DNA of 51,087 nucleotides from Terrimonas_A sp040509495. GTDB lineage: Bacteria > Bacteroidota > Bacteroidia > Chitinophagales > Chitinophagaceae. The notes under the pieces were generated by a model, which was given only the letters and a program-made list of their open reading frames with translations, was not told the origin of the DNA and made no database searches. Both the position numbers and the translations under genes were made by a program. Shown here in pieces: positions 43,534 through 51,087 of this stretch (positions within the stretch are counted from its first letter, which is position 1; every line of letters starts with the position of its first letter). The stretch covers positions 1-51,087 of the forward strand of contig JBEVKW010000097.1 in the NCBI GenBank assembly GCA_040509495.1, written 5' to 3'.

Positions 43534-45057
43534 ATGAACAATCAACATAAACTTATATGCTGCCTCATCGGCTTTTTACTTTTTATCGGCAGTTGCCGTA
43601 AAGAAACCATAGAGCAAATAGAGGATGCGCCGGTTCTATCCGGGCTTGAATCGAATTATTACCTGCTCATAAGAGAGAGCCTGGTCATTAAGCCGGTGAT
43701 CGAAAACAGGGTGGATTCTATTGAGTGGCTGCTTGACGGCAACAAGGTTGCCACTGGATTGCAATACACCTTCTATGCTTCTGACAATGCGGGAAATCAT
43801 AGCCTCATCCTCATCGCGCATAACCGCGGCAATATTGTACAGGCCGTAGCAAACATTACGGTTGGAAGATATCAGCATGTGGCCACCATAACCAATACGA
43901 TCGTGAAAGTGGAAGCAGCCCGAAAGTTTGAGAACCTGGTGGACCTGAAATGGCAGGTACTCGATCCTCCGTCGGAGTTATTCAGATTATCGGATACAAA
44001 AACTTCTTCGGCACTGTTTGCGTCAGTCGCAGCCGGAACTTACCAGGTAAAAGTTTCATCGGGAAGTCTTGCGGATACGATCCTTATTACCGTGCGGCAA
44101 CCTGATAAGCCGTATTCGGCGTATATCGCGAAAATCTTTGATTATTTACCGGCACCTGGCCAGTTCGTAAATGAGTTGCCCAGGTTCAATACAGGAGATA
44201 CTTACCAAACAATGCTAGCCAAAGTAAGTAATGATATCGTAGGAGAGCAGACCAATATGATCACGTTAGGGGGATGGGGTGGTTATGTTGTAGTGGGATT
44301 TGATCACACGATCGTAAATGTGGCGGGCAGACGTGATTTCCGGATAGAGGGCAATGCATTTGGTGCTGCTTCGAACCCGCGTCCTAATGCGCCCTTTGGA
44401 GGAAGTTGCGAGCCGGGGATCGTGATGGTCGCGTATGATAAAAACAAAAACGGAAAGCCTGATGAAGATGAATGGTATGAGATCAAAGGCAGCGCGAGTT
44501 ATACGGCAGAACAGGAGCCCTGGTACAACCTTGCCGTGACCAAAGGAGTCGATGTGAGAACATTCCGTGGCTACGAAATGACCTATCACCGTCCAGCATC
44601 AGAAGTGGCAACAGGTGGACCTCAAAATCATATTGCCATTCCGGATTACATCCGCTGGACAGATAACCAGGGACAGAATGGTTATAAGATCAAGAATACA
44701 TTTCATTCGCAAACCTATTATCCCGCCTGGGTTACGGACGATAAGATCACTTATAAAGGGATCCGTCTTGCCAGAAATGGTGTAGATGAAAGTGCAGGCG
44801 GCAGCTATTACGTGTTATACGGATTCAGGTATGGATATGTAGACAACTATCCGAATGCACACGATAACTCAGGGATCGATATCGACTGGGCGATCGACAG
44901 GAATGGCAATAAAGTGATCCTTCCCGGCATCGACTTCGTTAAAGTATACAATGGTATCGATCAGGAAAATGGCTGGCTGGGCGAGGCTTCCACAGAAATT
45001 GGAAGAGGAGAGGATCTGCATGTACTGGGAAAAAAAGTTGATACGATCAATCCATAA
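43534..45057 (+). CDS. BtuH-like surface lipoprotein, conserved copy
   Basis: The 507-residue lipoprotein (LFIGSC, Cys21) has two Ig/PKD-like domains (about 30-190) and a C-terminal domain with YLPAPGQFVNELP, LGGWGGYVVVGFDHTIVNV, a calcium-loop-like DKNKNGKPDEDEW (from Asp302), DYIRWTDNQG, IDIDWAIDRNG and NGWLGEASTEIG. I recognise these as the conserved blocks of the cell-surface family encoded in Bacteroidota B12 loci, where BtuH members bind B12 with the C-terminal domain. It is a paralogue of the preceding gene and follows it after 62 bp. Surface display and B12 binding are inferred. Confidence 0.8.
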   Translation: MNNQHKLICCLIGFLLFIGSCRKETIEQIEDAPVLSGLESNYYLLIRESLVIKPVIENRVDSIEWLLDGNKVATGLQYTFYASDNAGNHSLILIAHNRGNIVQAVANITVGRYQHVATITNTIVKVEAARKFENLVDLKWQVLDPPSELFRLSDTKTSSALFASVAAGTYQVKVSSGSLADTILITVRQPDKPYSAYIAKIFDYLPAPGQFVNELPRFNTGDTYQTMLAKVSNDIVGEQTNMITLGGWGGYVVVGFDHTIVNVAGRRDFRIEGNAFGAASNPRPNAPFGGSCEPGIVMVAYDKNKNGKPDEDEWYEIKGSASYTAEQEPWYNLAVTKGVDVRTFRGYEMTYHRPASEVATGGPQNHIAIPDYIRWTDNQGQNGYKIKNTFHSQTYYPAWVTDDKITYKGIRLARNGVDESAGGSYYVLYGFRYGYVDNYPNAHDNSGIDIDWAIDRNGNKVILPGIDFVKVYNGIDQENGWLGEASTEIGRGEDLHVLGKKVDTINP

Positions 45058-45113
45058 TAGAAAAGAAGTTTAAATTTTTAAAGCTTCCTCAAACATCACA
45101 AATAAATCACACA

Positions 45114-46472
45114 ATGAACAAATCACTCATCGCTGCCGGTTCTCTTTTGACTTTAACGATCGCATCCTGCTCGAAGGATGATGTGATCGATCAGCCGGTA
45201 GCCTCTCCCGAGATCTCTATTGTCAATTCTTCTGCCGAAAACTCCGTGGCCCAGGAAGATACGCTGTATTTTAAAGCGAAAGCCTCCGGTGGCAGCACCC
45301 TTTCATGGTCAGTTGATGGTACCCCTGCTAATGTTACCGATTCTGTCTTCCAGTTTGTATCGGTTAAATTGGGAGCGCATACTATTGGTGTGACTGCTTC
45401 AAGGGACGGCAAGCAATCTTCTGCTCAAACAGAAGTAACGGTCTATGGTAAATACAGGAACGGCACTTTCATTCTTAATGAAGGCAATATGACCAGTGAG
45501 AATGGTTCACTTACCTTCATCAGTCCCAAAGGCATTGTTACTGATAGTGCTTACTATAAAGCAAATGGTTCATATCTCGGTAATGTGACGCAAGACCTGT
45601 ACATCAACAGCGGAAAAATGTATATTATTTCCCAGAATGGAAAAACAAATGCTGTTGGGGCAGGTTTTGAAAACGATGGAATGCTGGTCGTTGCCAATGC
45701 CGAGACACTTAAAAAGGAGGTCGCGTATAACGAAGAATTGTCAACGCTGCGATGGCCCACGCATGTGGCTGTATTGAATGATCAGCACGTGTTTCTACGG
45801 GATAACAATGGGATCTATCGTTTCAATACAGTTACCAAAGCCCTGACCTTTATCAAAGGTTCGCGGTCGGCGGCGAAGCTCACCATGGCGGTGTCGAACA
45901 ATAAAGTGTTCGCAGCAGCGGGAACGAAAATTTATGTCGTGGAAGCAGGTAAGGATACGCTCACCATTGCGATCGATATGAAAGCAACAGTAAGCGGTGT
46001 GGTCAAAGCAAACGATGGTAATATCTGGGTATCCACGACCACCGCGCCTGCAAAGATCTCCAAGATCAACTACAGGGATTATTCATTGATCAAAGCGAAT
46101 GAGATCACAACAGGTGCAGTAGGAGCGGGCTTTGGTGCAACCCCTGGAATTACCGCAAAAGGTGATACGATCTACTTCAGTAACGCTTCTACCAGGATCT
46201 ACCGGCATGTGTTTACCAGCAATTCAACCGAATTTATGGCTGACGCAAAAACCCTCGTGGAAGATGCCAATATTGTTTATAACAATATTGCGGTACACCC
46301 CGTTACCGGTGAAGTGTATCTGAATACGATCAAAGGGTATGGACTTAATTACCTGATCAATCACATCAGTGTATTCAATTTCAGCAATGGCACGAAATTG
46401 AGCGCAGATTACAGGAACTACACCAATTTTCCTGCGGGAATATTTTTTACGGACAATTTTAAACAGCAATAA
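45114..46472 (+). CDS. DUF5074 beta-propeller lipoprotein with Ig-like N-terminal domain, BtuG-related
   Basis: The 452-residue lipoprotein (LTIASC, Cys19) has SKDDV right after the lipid site, like a surface-export signal. An Ig/PKD-like domain comes first (about 30-110; LSWSVDGTPANVTD). A YncE/DUF5074-type propeller follows (about 118-450), starting FILNEGNMTSENGSLTFIS, which parallels the FYLLNEGNMGSNKSTLDFF start of the BtuG-like protein upstream. Later blades include VANAETLKKEVAY, IWVSTTTAP and VHPVTGEVYL. It is the last gene of the operon, before a strong terminator, and probably a second cobamide- or corrinoid-binding surface protein. Confidence 0.82.
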   Translation: MNKSLIAAGSLLTLTIASCSKDDVIDQPVASPEISIVNSSAENSVAQEDTLYFKAKASGGSTLSWSVDGTPANVTDSVFQFVSVKLGAHTIGVTASRDGKQSSAQTEVTVYGKYRNGTFILNEGNMTSENGSLTFISPKGIVTDSAYYKANGSYLGNVTQDLYINSGKMYIISQNGKTNAVGAGFENDGMLVVANAETLKKEVAYNEELSTLRWPTHVAVLNDQHVFLRDNNGIYRFNTVTKALTFIKGSRSAAKLTMAVSNNKVFAAAGTKIYVVEAGKDTLTIAIDMKATVSGVVKANDGNIWVSTTTAPAKISKINYRDYSLIKANEITTGAVGAGFGATPGITAKGDTIYFSNASTRIYRHVFTSNSTEFMADAKTLVEDANIVYNNIAVHPVTGEVYLNTIKGYGLNYLINHISVFNFSNGTKLSADYRNYTNFPAGIFFTDNFKQQ

Positions 46473-46482
46473 ATCAATACAG

Positions 46483-46517
46483 AAAAAGGCCGCTTGTTGA
46501 TATAAGCGGCCTTTTTT
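46483..46517. terminator. Terminator of the B12 operon
   Basis: A 13-bp perfect stem (46483-46495 with 46504-46516, AAAAAGGCCGCTT type) with an 8-nt loop ends in T residues. It starts 11 bp after the last operon stop and can also act on the convergent S41 peptidase gene. Confidence 0.88.
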
Positions 46518-46685
46518 AATGACAGACCGGCCTTCATGCGCTGTAACGTAGAAGCCAGCTACTGCATGCACGGGCATTTTATCAGCTACCTGTTTATTTC
46601 GGTTTGCGGCCCGTTGCAACCAGCTATTACCCGGTATGAGCGTGAGCAAGGAAACCGCCTGCAGATTTTCATTCGTTCAATCCGG

Positions 46686-48155
46686 CTATTTTTTATTGCG
46701 CAGTGACAGGATCAAATTGATCCATTCCCTGTTCTGACCGATCAGTTCTTTAAATGTTGGCACAAATGCCACATCGGGGATCACACCGCGTAACGGATCT
46801 TTTCCGCTGGTGGCAAAATCCACGTATAGAACGGACGTATGCGTTTTGATCTTTGAATGGGGTAGCGCCAGGTCCAGCCCAATGACCGCACCGCCGCCAC
46901 TGAATGAACCTGCTGTCTCTTCACCGATGATCGTTGCCCGTTTGTTCGATTGTGCTACAGCGCAGAATGTTGAAGCGGCTGAAGAGGTACCGCCATTTGC
47001 ATAGATCCATACACGCCCATGAAATCCGTTGGCCTGCGGTTCCATGGTCTTTAATTCCATCGCAAGCTCCGTTATTTTTGCACGGCTCTTTCCGTCTTTC
47101 ATCGAATCGACATAAGCATATTTATTCCGGCGGACATCTCCCGGGATATTTGTCATAGCCAGCGTTGAATCACTGATATCGATCAAATACTCTTCATTAA
47201 TGAAACGGGTCGGCTGTTCAATCAGGTAAGACATCAGGTACGCCGCCAACTCCTCCTCTCCGCCGCCGTTGTAACTGAGATCGATGATGAGGTCTGTTGG
47301 TTTACGCTTACTGATCTCAGCGAAAAAACCGTCGATCTTTTTCCTGAATGCTTTTTTGTCGACAGCAAAACTGCGAACGCTCATCACGGCTACCGGAGCT
47401 GCGTCTTCAAAATGCAGCAGGAATTGTTCTTTGCGAAGCTTTTCTCCGCGTTTACTTGCTTCCAGCACAGCCGTATTAACGGGGTTGGTCATTGCGTTTT
47501 TGTTAATGGAAGCAAAGTCCAGTCCGTTGTGAAATTCCCGTGTCACCAGTTTTCCGTCCGCCTTCCGGACCACCATCTCGTAAAATGCCGGCTCTTCGAT
47601 AAACTGGTTATAGGCAACGTTAAAGTTCATCGAAGAAAGGAAATGGTCGCGTGAGCTGTTCATAAAGCCATCAGCTGGCAGGTAGGGATGAATGGCGCGG
47701 CGAATACTGTCGATCGCATGCCCGTTGATCGAAACGACCTCGTCTCCCGGTTCAATTGACGTATCGGCCGTTCCATTGATCACCACAAACGGGGTCGGGG
47801 CGGAGAAGTGTAATTGAAAGGGCAGGAATTTCCATTGCTTAAGCAAAGCGGAAAGCTGCGAGGGATTGGCGTAACTATGCTCGCACCTTGTTTCACTGAC
47901 CAGGAACGCTATTTTCTTATAGAAATCCCGGAACGGCAATGGTTGACTGATGGTCGCCTGCAGGCTATCCATCAATTGTTGCATCGATTCTTTCGAACGT
48001 CGCTTATATAACCCGGGATGGGTTGTTTCGAGTTTTCCCCGCAGGTACCGGTAGTCTTCCAGCATGCCGTTCACCGGTAGCAAAGAGTCAGTTTTGATGA
48101 CCTGTGCTATACAATTAAAGCTTCCCAGTAGAAATATGATCGCGATCAGCCGCAT
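46686..48155 (-). CDS. S41 family peptidase, exported
   Basis: The 489-residue protein has a signal peptide (MRLIAIIFLLGSFNCIAQ). An N-terminal helical part (about 25-105) is followed by a PDZ-like segment (IEPGDEVVSINGHAID, about 135-155) and a C-terminal S41 tail-specific protease domain. The likely nucleophile is the Ser pair in ANGGTSSAAS, with GEETAGSFSGGG following and LIIDLSYNGGGEE before it, all standard for S41. It should act on proteins in the periplasm or at the outer membrane. It is transcribed alone on the minus strand; an AraC-type regulator gene lies 54 bp upstream in the same direction. Confidence 0.93.
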   Translation of the reverse strand: MRLIAIIFLLGSFNCIAQVIKTDSLLPVNGMLEDYRYLRGKLETTHPGLYKRRSKESMQQLMDSLQATISQPLPFRDFYKKIAFLVSETRCEHSYANPSQLSALLKQWKFLPFQLHFSAPTPFVVINGTADTSIEPGDEVVSINGHAIDSIRRAIHPYLPADGFMNSSRDHFLSSMNFNVAYNQFIEEPAFYEMVVRKADGKLVTREFHNGLDFASINKNAMTNPVNTAVLEASKRGEKLRKEQFLLHFEDAAPVAVMSVRSFAVDKKAFRKKIDGFFAEISKRKPTDLIIDLSYNGGGEEELAAYLMSYLIEQPTRFINEEYLIDISDSTLAMTNIPGDVRRNKYAYVDSMKDGKSRAKITELAMELKTMEPQANGFHGRVWIYANGGTSSAASTFCAVAQSNKRATIIGEETAGSFSGGGAVIGLDLALPHSKIKTHTSVLYVDFATSGKDPLRGVIPDVAFVPTFKELIGQNREWINLILSLRNKK

Positions 48156-48209
48156 AGTTTTTTTATCAAAACTCGTTAATCAGTTGATTTGATTCAAGAC
48201 TGATACTGT

Positions 48210-49352
48210 TCAAATCATGTTTTGAGCAGTATTGAGGTCATTACTGCGTAAATATTCAGACGGTGTTTGCCCGGAGATCTGTTTGAACACCCGTTGAAAA
48301 GTTGGTAAAGAGGGAAACCCGCACTCGGCAGCAAGACCTGCGATGCTCAGGTCGTGCAGACTGGCAGAGCGCTGTTTGAATTCTTCCACCCTGAATTCAT
48401 TCAGAAACTGGTTAAATGTTTTTCCCAAATGCTGGTTCAGTGAGTAAGAAATGGAACGGGAGGGGATATTACTCACGGCGGATACGGCTGCAAGGTCGAG
48501 CCCGGGATCGAGAAAAAGCTTTTGTCCGCTCAGCAGGATGGTTAATTCATTAATGATCCGTGTCATTTCGACTTCGTCCATAATCGCCTTTTTCCTGGTT
48601 TTAGCTTCTTGCCCCGGTATTGCATCCCGGGTGGCGAGGTATCCGCGGATCCCCAGCCAGTAGATCATCGCCGCCATCGGAATATACACCGGGAACCATC
48701 CAACAGTCTGCAAAAGACGGTCGGACACGGGCAGTACATAGGGGATCAGAAAAGCCAGCCATAGCAACAGAAAATATCGGAACACCCTGATGAACTGAGA
48801 CAGCCATCTGACTGCCTGGCCTTGTTTGCTGGTAATGTCCTGTCCGGATGATCGGTGAGACCGGAGTTGTCGACCCACGATGATGATGCTGACCGCTAAT
48901 ATGGCCCATCGCGGAATGTCTGCATATTTATTATACAGGTCAGAGAAGCTGGCGATCTCCGCGGTTGTCAGCGGCAATAATGAAGCAAGCGTTCCGATCT
49001 CCAGTAATTTAGGAAACAGGTCTATGATGGCAGGCAGAAACCAGGTGAACTGTTTTCGTCCGATGCGGAAATTTGGATCGAGTACAGCCTTTACATAAAA
49101 AAGTATAAGTGGGCCCAGTGCTGTTATCATGATCCAGGGCACGGAAGCGTGAATAATCGCCGTGATGCCATCCGTTGAAAAAAAATCCTTGTAGTGAAGA
49201 TACAAATGGAACCCCGGCAGCGCTGTAACCAGGATGATCAATGCAAGCAATCTGTCTGCATAAGTGGATCCGCGCCGTACACACAGCAGGATAGCCGTGA
49301 TAACTCCCTGCAATGAACCAAGTACAATTAACAGATACAAAAAATCGGTCAT
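48210..49352 (-). CDS. Membrane-anchored AraC family transcription regulator
   Basis: The 380-residue protein joins an N-terminal membrane part of six to seven segments (residues about 1-240; LYLLIVLGSLQGVITAILL, IPMAAMIYWLGIRGYL) to a C-terminal AraC-type DNA-binding domain (about 270-370). Both helix-turn-helix motifs are visible: DLAAVSAVSNIPSRSISYSL, then DLSIAGLAAECGFPSLPTFQ with RVFKQISGQTPSEYL. This layout is common in Bacteroidota; the ligand sensed through the membrane is unknown. The S41 peptidase gene 54 bp downstream may be in the same transcript. Confidence 0.93.
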   Translation of the reverse strand: MTDFLYLLIVLGSLQGVITAILLCVRRGSTYADRLLALIILVTALPGFHLYLHYKDFFSTDGITAIIHASVPWIMITALGPLILFYVKAVLDPNFRIGRKQFTWFLPAIIDLFPKLLEIGTLASLLPLTTAEIASFSDLYNKYADIPRWAILAVSIIIVGRQLRSHRSSGQDITSKQGQAVRWLSQFIRVFRYFLLLWLAFLIPYVLPVSDRLLQTVGWFPVYIPMAAMIYWLGIRGYLATRDAIPGQEAKTRKKAIMDEVEMTRIINELTILLSGQKLFLDPGLDLAAVSAVSNIPSRSISYSLNQHLGKTFNQFLNEFRVEEFKQRSASLHDLSIAGLAAECGFPSLPTFQRVFKQISGQTPSEYLRSNDLNTAQNMI

Positions 49353-49398
49353 GTAAATCCTTTTCGCAGGTCCAAGATAAAGGACTTCTTCCCGTCTA

Positions 49399-49441
49399 CC
49401 CGCCTTACCAGGTTATTTTTTACGAGAGGTAATTAGGCGGG
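49399..49441. repeat. Long interrupted inverted repeat upstream of the AraC gene
   Basis: CCCGCCT (49399-49405) pairs with AGGCGGG (49435-49441), and TACC (49406-49409) with GGTA (49428-49431), leaving a 3-nt bulge and an 18-nt loop. It lies between the AI-2E permease stop and the AraC start, so it may be a terminator for the first or an operator for the second. Confidence 0.5.
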
Positions 49442-49498
49442 CAGGAATTGAGACCGGTTAAGTCTGCGTGCGTTTTTGCGTTTCATGTTATAGGTATA

Positions 49499-50638
49499 CT
49501 ATTGATTTCCGCTGGAAGACCGTTTCCATTTCATCAGCAGTAATCGGCGGCTTGTTTTTTTCAGGTGATAGCTTTCCGGTTCACCGATCAGAAATCCGTA
49601 AGGTTCAGTTTTTTCTCCGGCATCCAGTACTACTTTTACGATCGCCACCATTGGAATCGCGAGAATAAGTCCGGCGAGGCCAAATAACAATCCTCCCAGC
49701 AGCAATCCGATGATCGCAAGCAGCGGGTTTACGCTCACTTTTCCGCCCACGATATAAGGTGTGATGAAATTGCCTTCCAGGAATTGAACTACCTGGAACC
49801 ATCCGATGATGCCAAGTGCATACCATGCGCTGTCTTTGGTAGCGAGCGCAAATAACGCGGGAAGTATAGATCCGATGGCGATGCCGATATACGGGATCAA
49901 TAACAACAGGGACGCAAGGATGCCGAAGAACCACGCATACTCAATTCCCATCACCAGTAAGCCAATCGTATTAAGGACTGCAACGATTCCCATTACCGTA
50001 ACAAGTCCCAGCAAATAATCCTGCACAACGAGATAGATCTTTTGCAATGTCTCATGAACTTTTTCATGTGATACATTGCGGAAAGCCTTGAAGAAAAATT
50101 CGATGAAGAAATCGCGGTAATAAAGTTGAAAGAAAATGAAGATTGGGATGAGGACAGCATTTGCCAGGATGCCTCCGAGGGATCCGAGCAGGCCTGCGCT
50201 GTAAGCTGCTGCACCGGAGGCCAGCTTACCAGCTTCTGTCTGTACTTTGGCGATCAGCTCTCCCTGCTGTATTCCGAATTGTGTGGTGATCCACTGGATG
50301 ATGTCATTCACACCTTCCATCACACGTGCGGTGATTGCTTCACCATTGTCTGCGCTGATGGAGATCATCTGACGGAAAAATAGCCAGATGATCAAACCTC
50401 CGATGATTGACCCAAGGATCACTGCAATGGCGGCGGCCAGTGCTTTTCCCATTTTCCATTTTTCCATCCGTCTTGCGACCGGAAAAAGAGAAATACTCAG
50501 GATCAATGAAAAAAGCAATGGAACGATCACCGTCCTCAGTAAATACAGGATTGCGACGATTGCAATAAGATTAAAAAGACGGTAAGAGACTTCCCTGGCT
50601 ACAGAGTTGTTGTTGGGTGGTTGAGACGATGGTGTCAT
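49499..50638 (-). CDS. AI-2E family (PerM-type) membrane permease
   Basis: The 379-residue inner-membrane protein has about eight membrane segments (LFNLIAIVAILYLLRTVIVP and ALAAAIAVILGSIIGGLIIW near the start). A long amphipathic region (about 90-160) separates the first and second halves. The C-terminal block FLEGNFITPYIVGGKVSVNPL is the family signature. PF01594 members export small molecules or act in stress responses; a few move AI-2 or sodium/protons, and most have no known substrate. A basic tail (KKTSRRLLLMKWKRSS) ends it. It stands alone, with no link to an autoinducer synthase here. Confidence 0.93.
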   Translation of the reverse strand: MTPSSQPPNNNSVAREVSYRLFNLIAIVAILYLLRTVIVPLLFSLILSISLFPVARRMEKWKMGKALAAAIAVILGSIIGGLIIWLFFRQMISISADNGEAITARVMEGVNDIIQWITTQFGIQQGELIAKVQTEAGKLASGAAAYSAGLLGSLGGILANAVLIPIFIFFQLYYRDFFIEFFFKAFRNVSHEKVHETLQKIYLVVQDYLLGLVTVMGIVAVLNTIGLLVMGIEYAWFFGILASLLLLIPYIGIAIGSILPALFALATKDSAWYALGIIGWFQVVQFLEGNFITPYIVGGKVSVNPLLAIIGLLLGGLLFGLAGLILAIPMVAIVKVVLDAGEKTEPYGFLIGEPESYHLKKTSRRLLLMKWKRSSSGNQ

Positions 50639-50743
50639 AAAAAAATGAAATTAGAGGCGGTTAAGAACAGCTGGTTAAAGCGACTGACCGGCTACTTTTT
50701 ACAATTTTCCGGCCAATTCCAGGGGCCGGCACCGGGCCAATCA

Positions 50744-50770
50744 AAAAAGCAATGGGCAATATTGCTTTTT
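50744..50770. terminator. Bidirectional terminator-like hairpin
   Basis: AAAAAGCAAT (50744-50753) pairs perfectly with ATTGCTTTTT (50761-50770) across a 7-nt loop. It sits 106 bp upstream of the AI-2E start, so it is more likely to end a transcript entering from beyond the right edge. Confidence 0.6.
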
Positions 50771-50801
50771 GACGAATGTCTACATCAATGCTGCCATTCT
50801 T

Positions 50802-50835
50802 CCTTTCGTTGAACTCCGACGGGTTCAACGAAAGG
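50802..50835. repeat. Perfect 13-bp inverted repeat
   Basis: CCTTTCGTTGAAC (50802-50814) pairs with GTTCAACGAAAGG (50823-50835) across 8 nt. No T run follows on either strand, so it is more like a structured or dispersed repeat element than a simple terminator. Confidence 0.75.
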
Positions 50836-50884
50836 GTTGATCTCTGACCATTGTCTTGTTCAATTGAAATTGAATGATTTTTTT

Positions 50885-51022
50885 GAGGTGAGAACCTCGG
50901 AGTCTTTGTTTTACTTTTTTTGCCGGGCGGGCAAGGCGCTTTTTTTTCGAGGGATTGCCCTCGGAGACTCCGTTTACTTTTTTTGCCTTGATGCAAAAAA
51001 AGTAACAAAAAAAGATCAAGGC
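50885..51022. repeat. Dispersed-repeat-like block with nested hairpins
   Basis: Two related units share GGAGNCT, then a TTACTTTTTTTGCC core (50909-50934 and 50963-50987). In the second, TACTTTTTTTGC (50975-50986) pairs with GCAAAAAAAGTA (50993-51004), while GCCTTGAT (50985-50992) pairs with ATCAAGGC (51015-51022), so the two stems exclude each other. GAGGT/ACCTC and CGAGGG/CCCTCG hairpins lie beside them. The GCCTTGATGCAAAAAAAGTAAC stretch resembles a repeat seen between genes in many Bacteroidota. Confidence 0.55.
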
Positions 51023-51087
51023 TACGCGCACATGGCTAAAAATGGGAGGGTGTCACCTGCACAAAAAAAAACTCGCCCGCGGAGTGT

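Larger units (their letters stand above)
50639..51087. other. Gene-free, hairpin-rich end of the window
   Basis: No supportable gene lies in these 449 bp. The region carries a terminator-like hairpin (50744-50770), a 13-bp perfect stem (50802-50835), and then A/T-run blocks with nested inverted repeats to about 51022. It acts as the upstream region of the AI-2E gene and probably as the downstream region of a gene beyond the window. Confidence 0.6.

Noticed and set aside
50639..51087. Right-end repeats as a CRISPR array
   Set aside because: The repeated units are unequal, palindromic and without regular spacers, and no cas gene is present.

Overview
The window comes from a Bacteroidota chromosome, most likely a member of the Chitinophagaceae; I cannot name a genus. 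The evidence is a SusC/SusD pair with a FecR/ECF-sigma switch, many lipoproteins with acidic or lysine-rich residues after the lipobox cysteine, two promoter-like sites of the Bacteroidota type (TTTG or TTG, about 19-20 nt, TAnnTTTG), A-rich leaders in place of strong Shine-Dalgarno sites, and LytTR and membrane-AraC regulators. I see no tRNA, rRNA, CRISPR array, transposase or phage gene.

Bases 1-6577 hold core metabolism on the plus strand: the 3' part of metE (cut by the window edge), a divergent MetF-like protein, queD, and a short class I ribonucleotide reductase pair (nrdB, nrdA) that fits the minimal class Id type. Bases 6592-8830 (minus) form a three-gene operon: a small exported helical protein, an MbnP-like protein and an MbnH/MauG-like di-haem enzyme, the pair known from copper-binding, kynurenine-forming systems. 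A PPOX-family flavoprotein, an SDR oxidoreductase and a 1251-residue TPR/DUF3857/transglutaminase protein follow.

Bases 15057-28077 (minus) are an alpha-mannan utilisation locus read in the order GH125, ECF sigma, FecR, SusC with STN domain, SusD, SusE-like lipoprotein, GH76, GH92. The sensor-type SusC, FecR and sigma factor form the switch. GH76 cuts the alpha-1,6 backbone, GH125 trims it from the end and GH92 removes side chains. A very short PQQ-type repeat protein and a DUF1398 protein lie divergently upstream.

Bases 29349-36163 are a surface-polysaccharide block: a sugar aminotransferase and a 3,4-ketoisomerase of the FdtB/FdtA type, a TIGR04325 methyltransferase, and four glycosyltransferase genes, one of which is a fusion of two GT2 domains. 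A LytTR response regulator and its LytS-type kinase follow on the minus strand.

Bases 38383-46517 are a vitamin B12 (cobamide) capture operon: a promoter, a cobalamin riboswitch, a BtuB-like TonB receptor, a BtuG-like beta-propeller lipoprotein, two paralogous BtuH-like surface lipoproteins and a second propeller lipoprotein (DUF5074), closed by a strong terminator. The last part carries an S41 peptidase, a membrane-anchored AraC regulator, an AI-2E family permease and a repeat-rich, gene-free end with several hairpins.

The most interesting parts are the expanded B12 surface-capture operon, the MbnP/MbnH-like operon with its unknown third member, the class Id-like reductase, and the MetF-like protein that lacks canonical catalytic residues.
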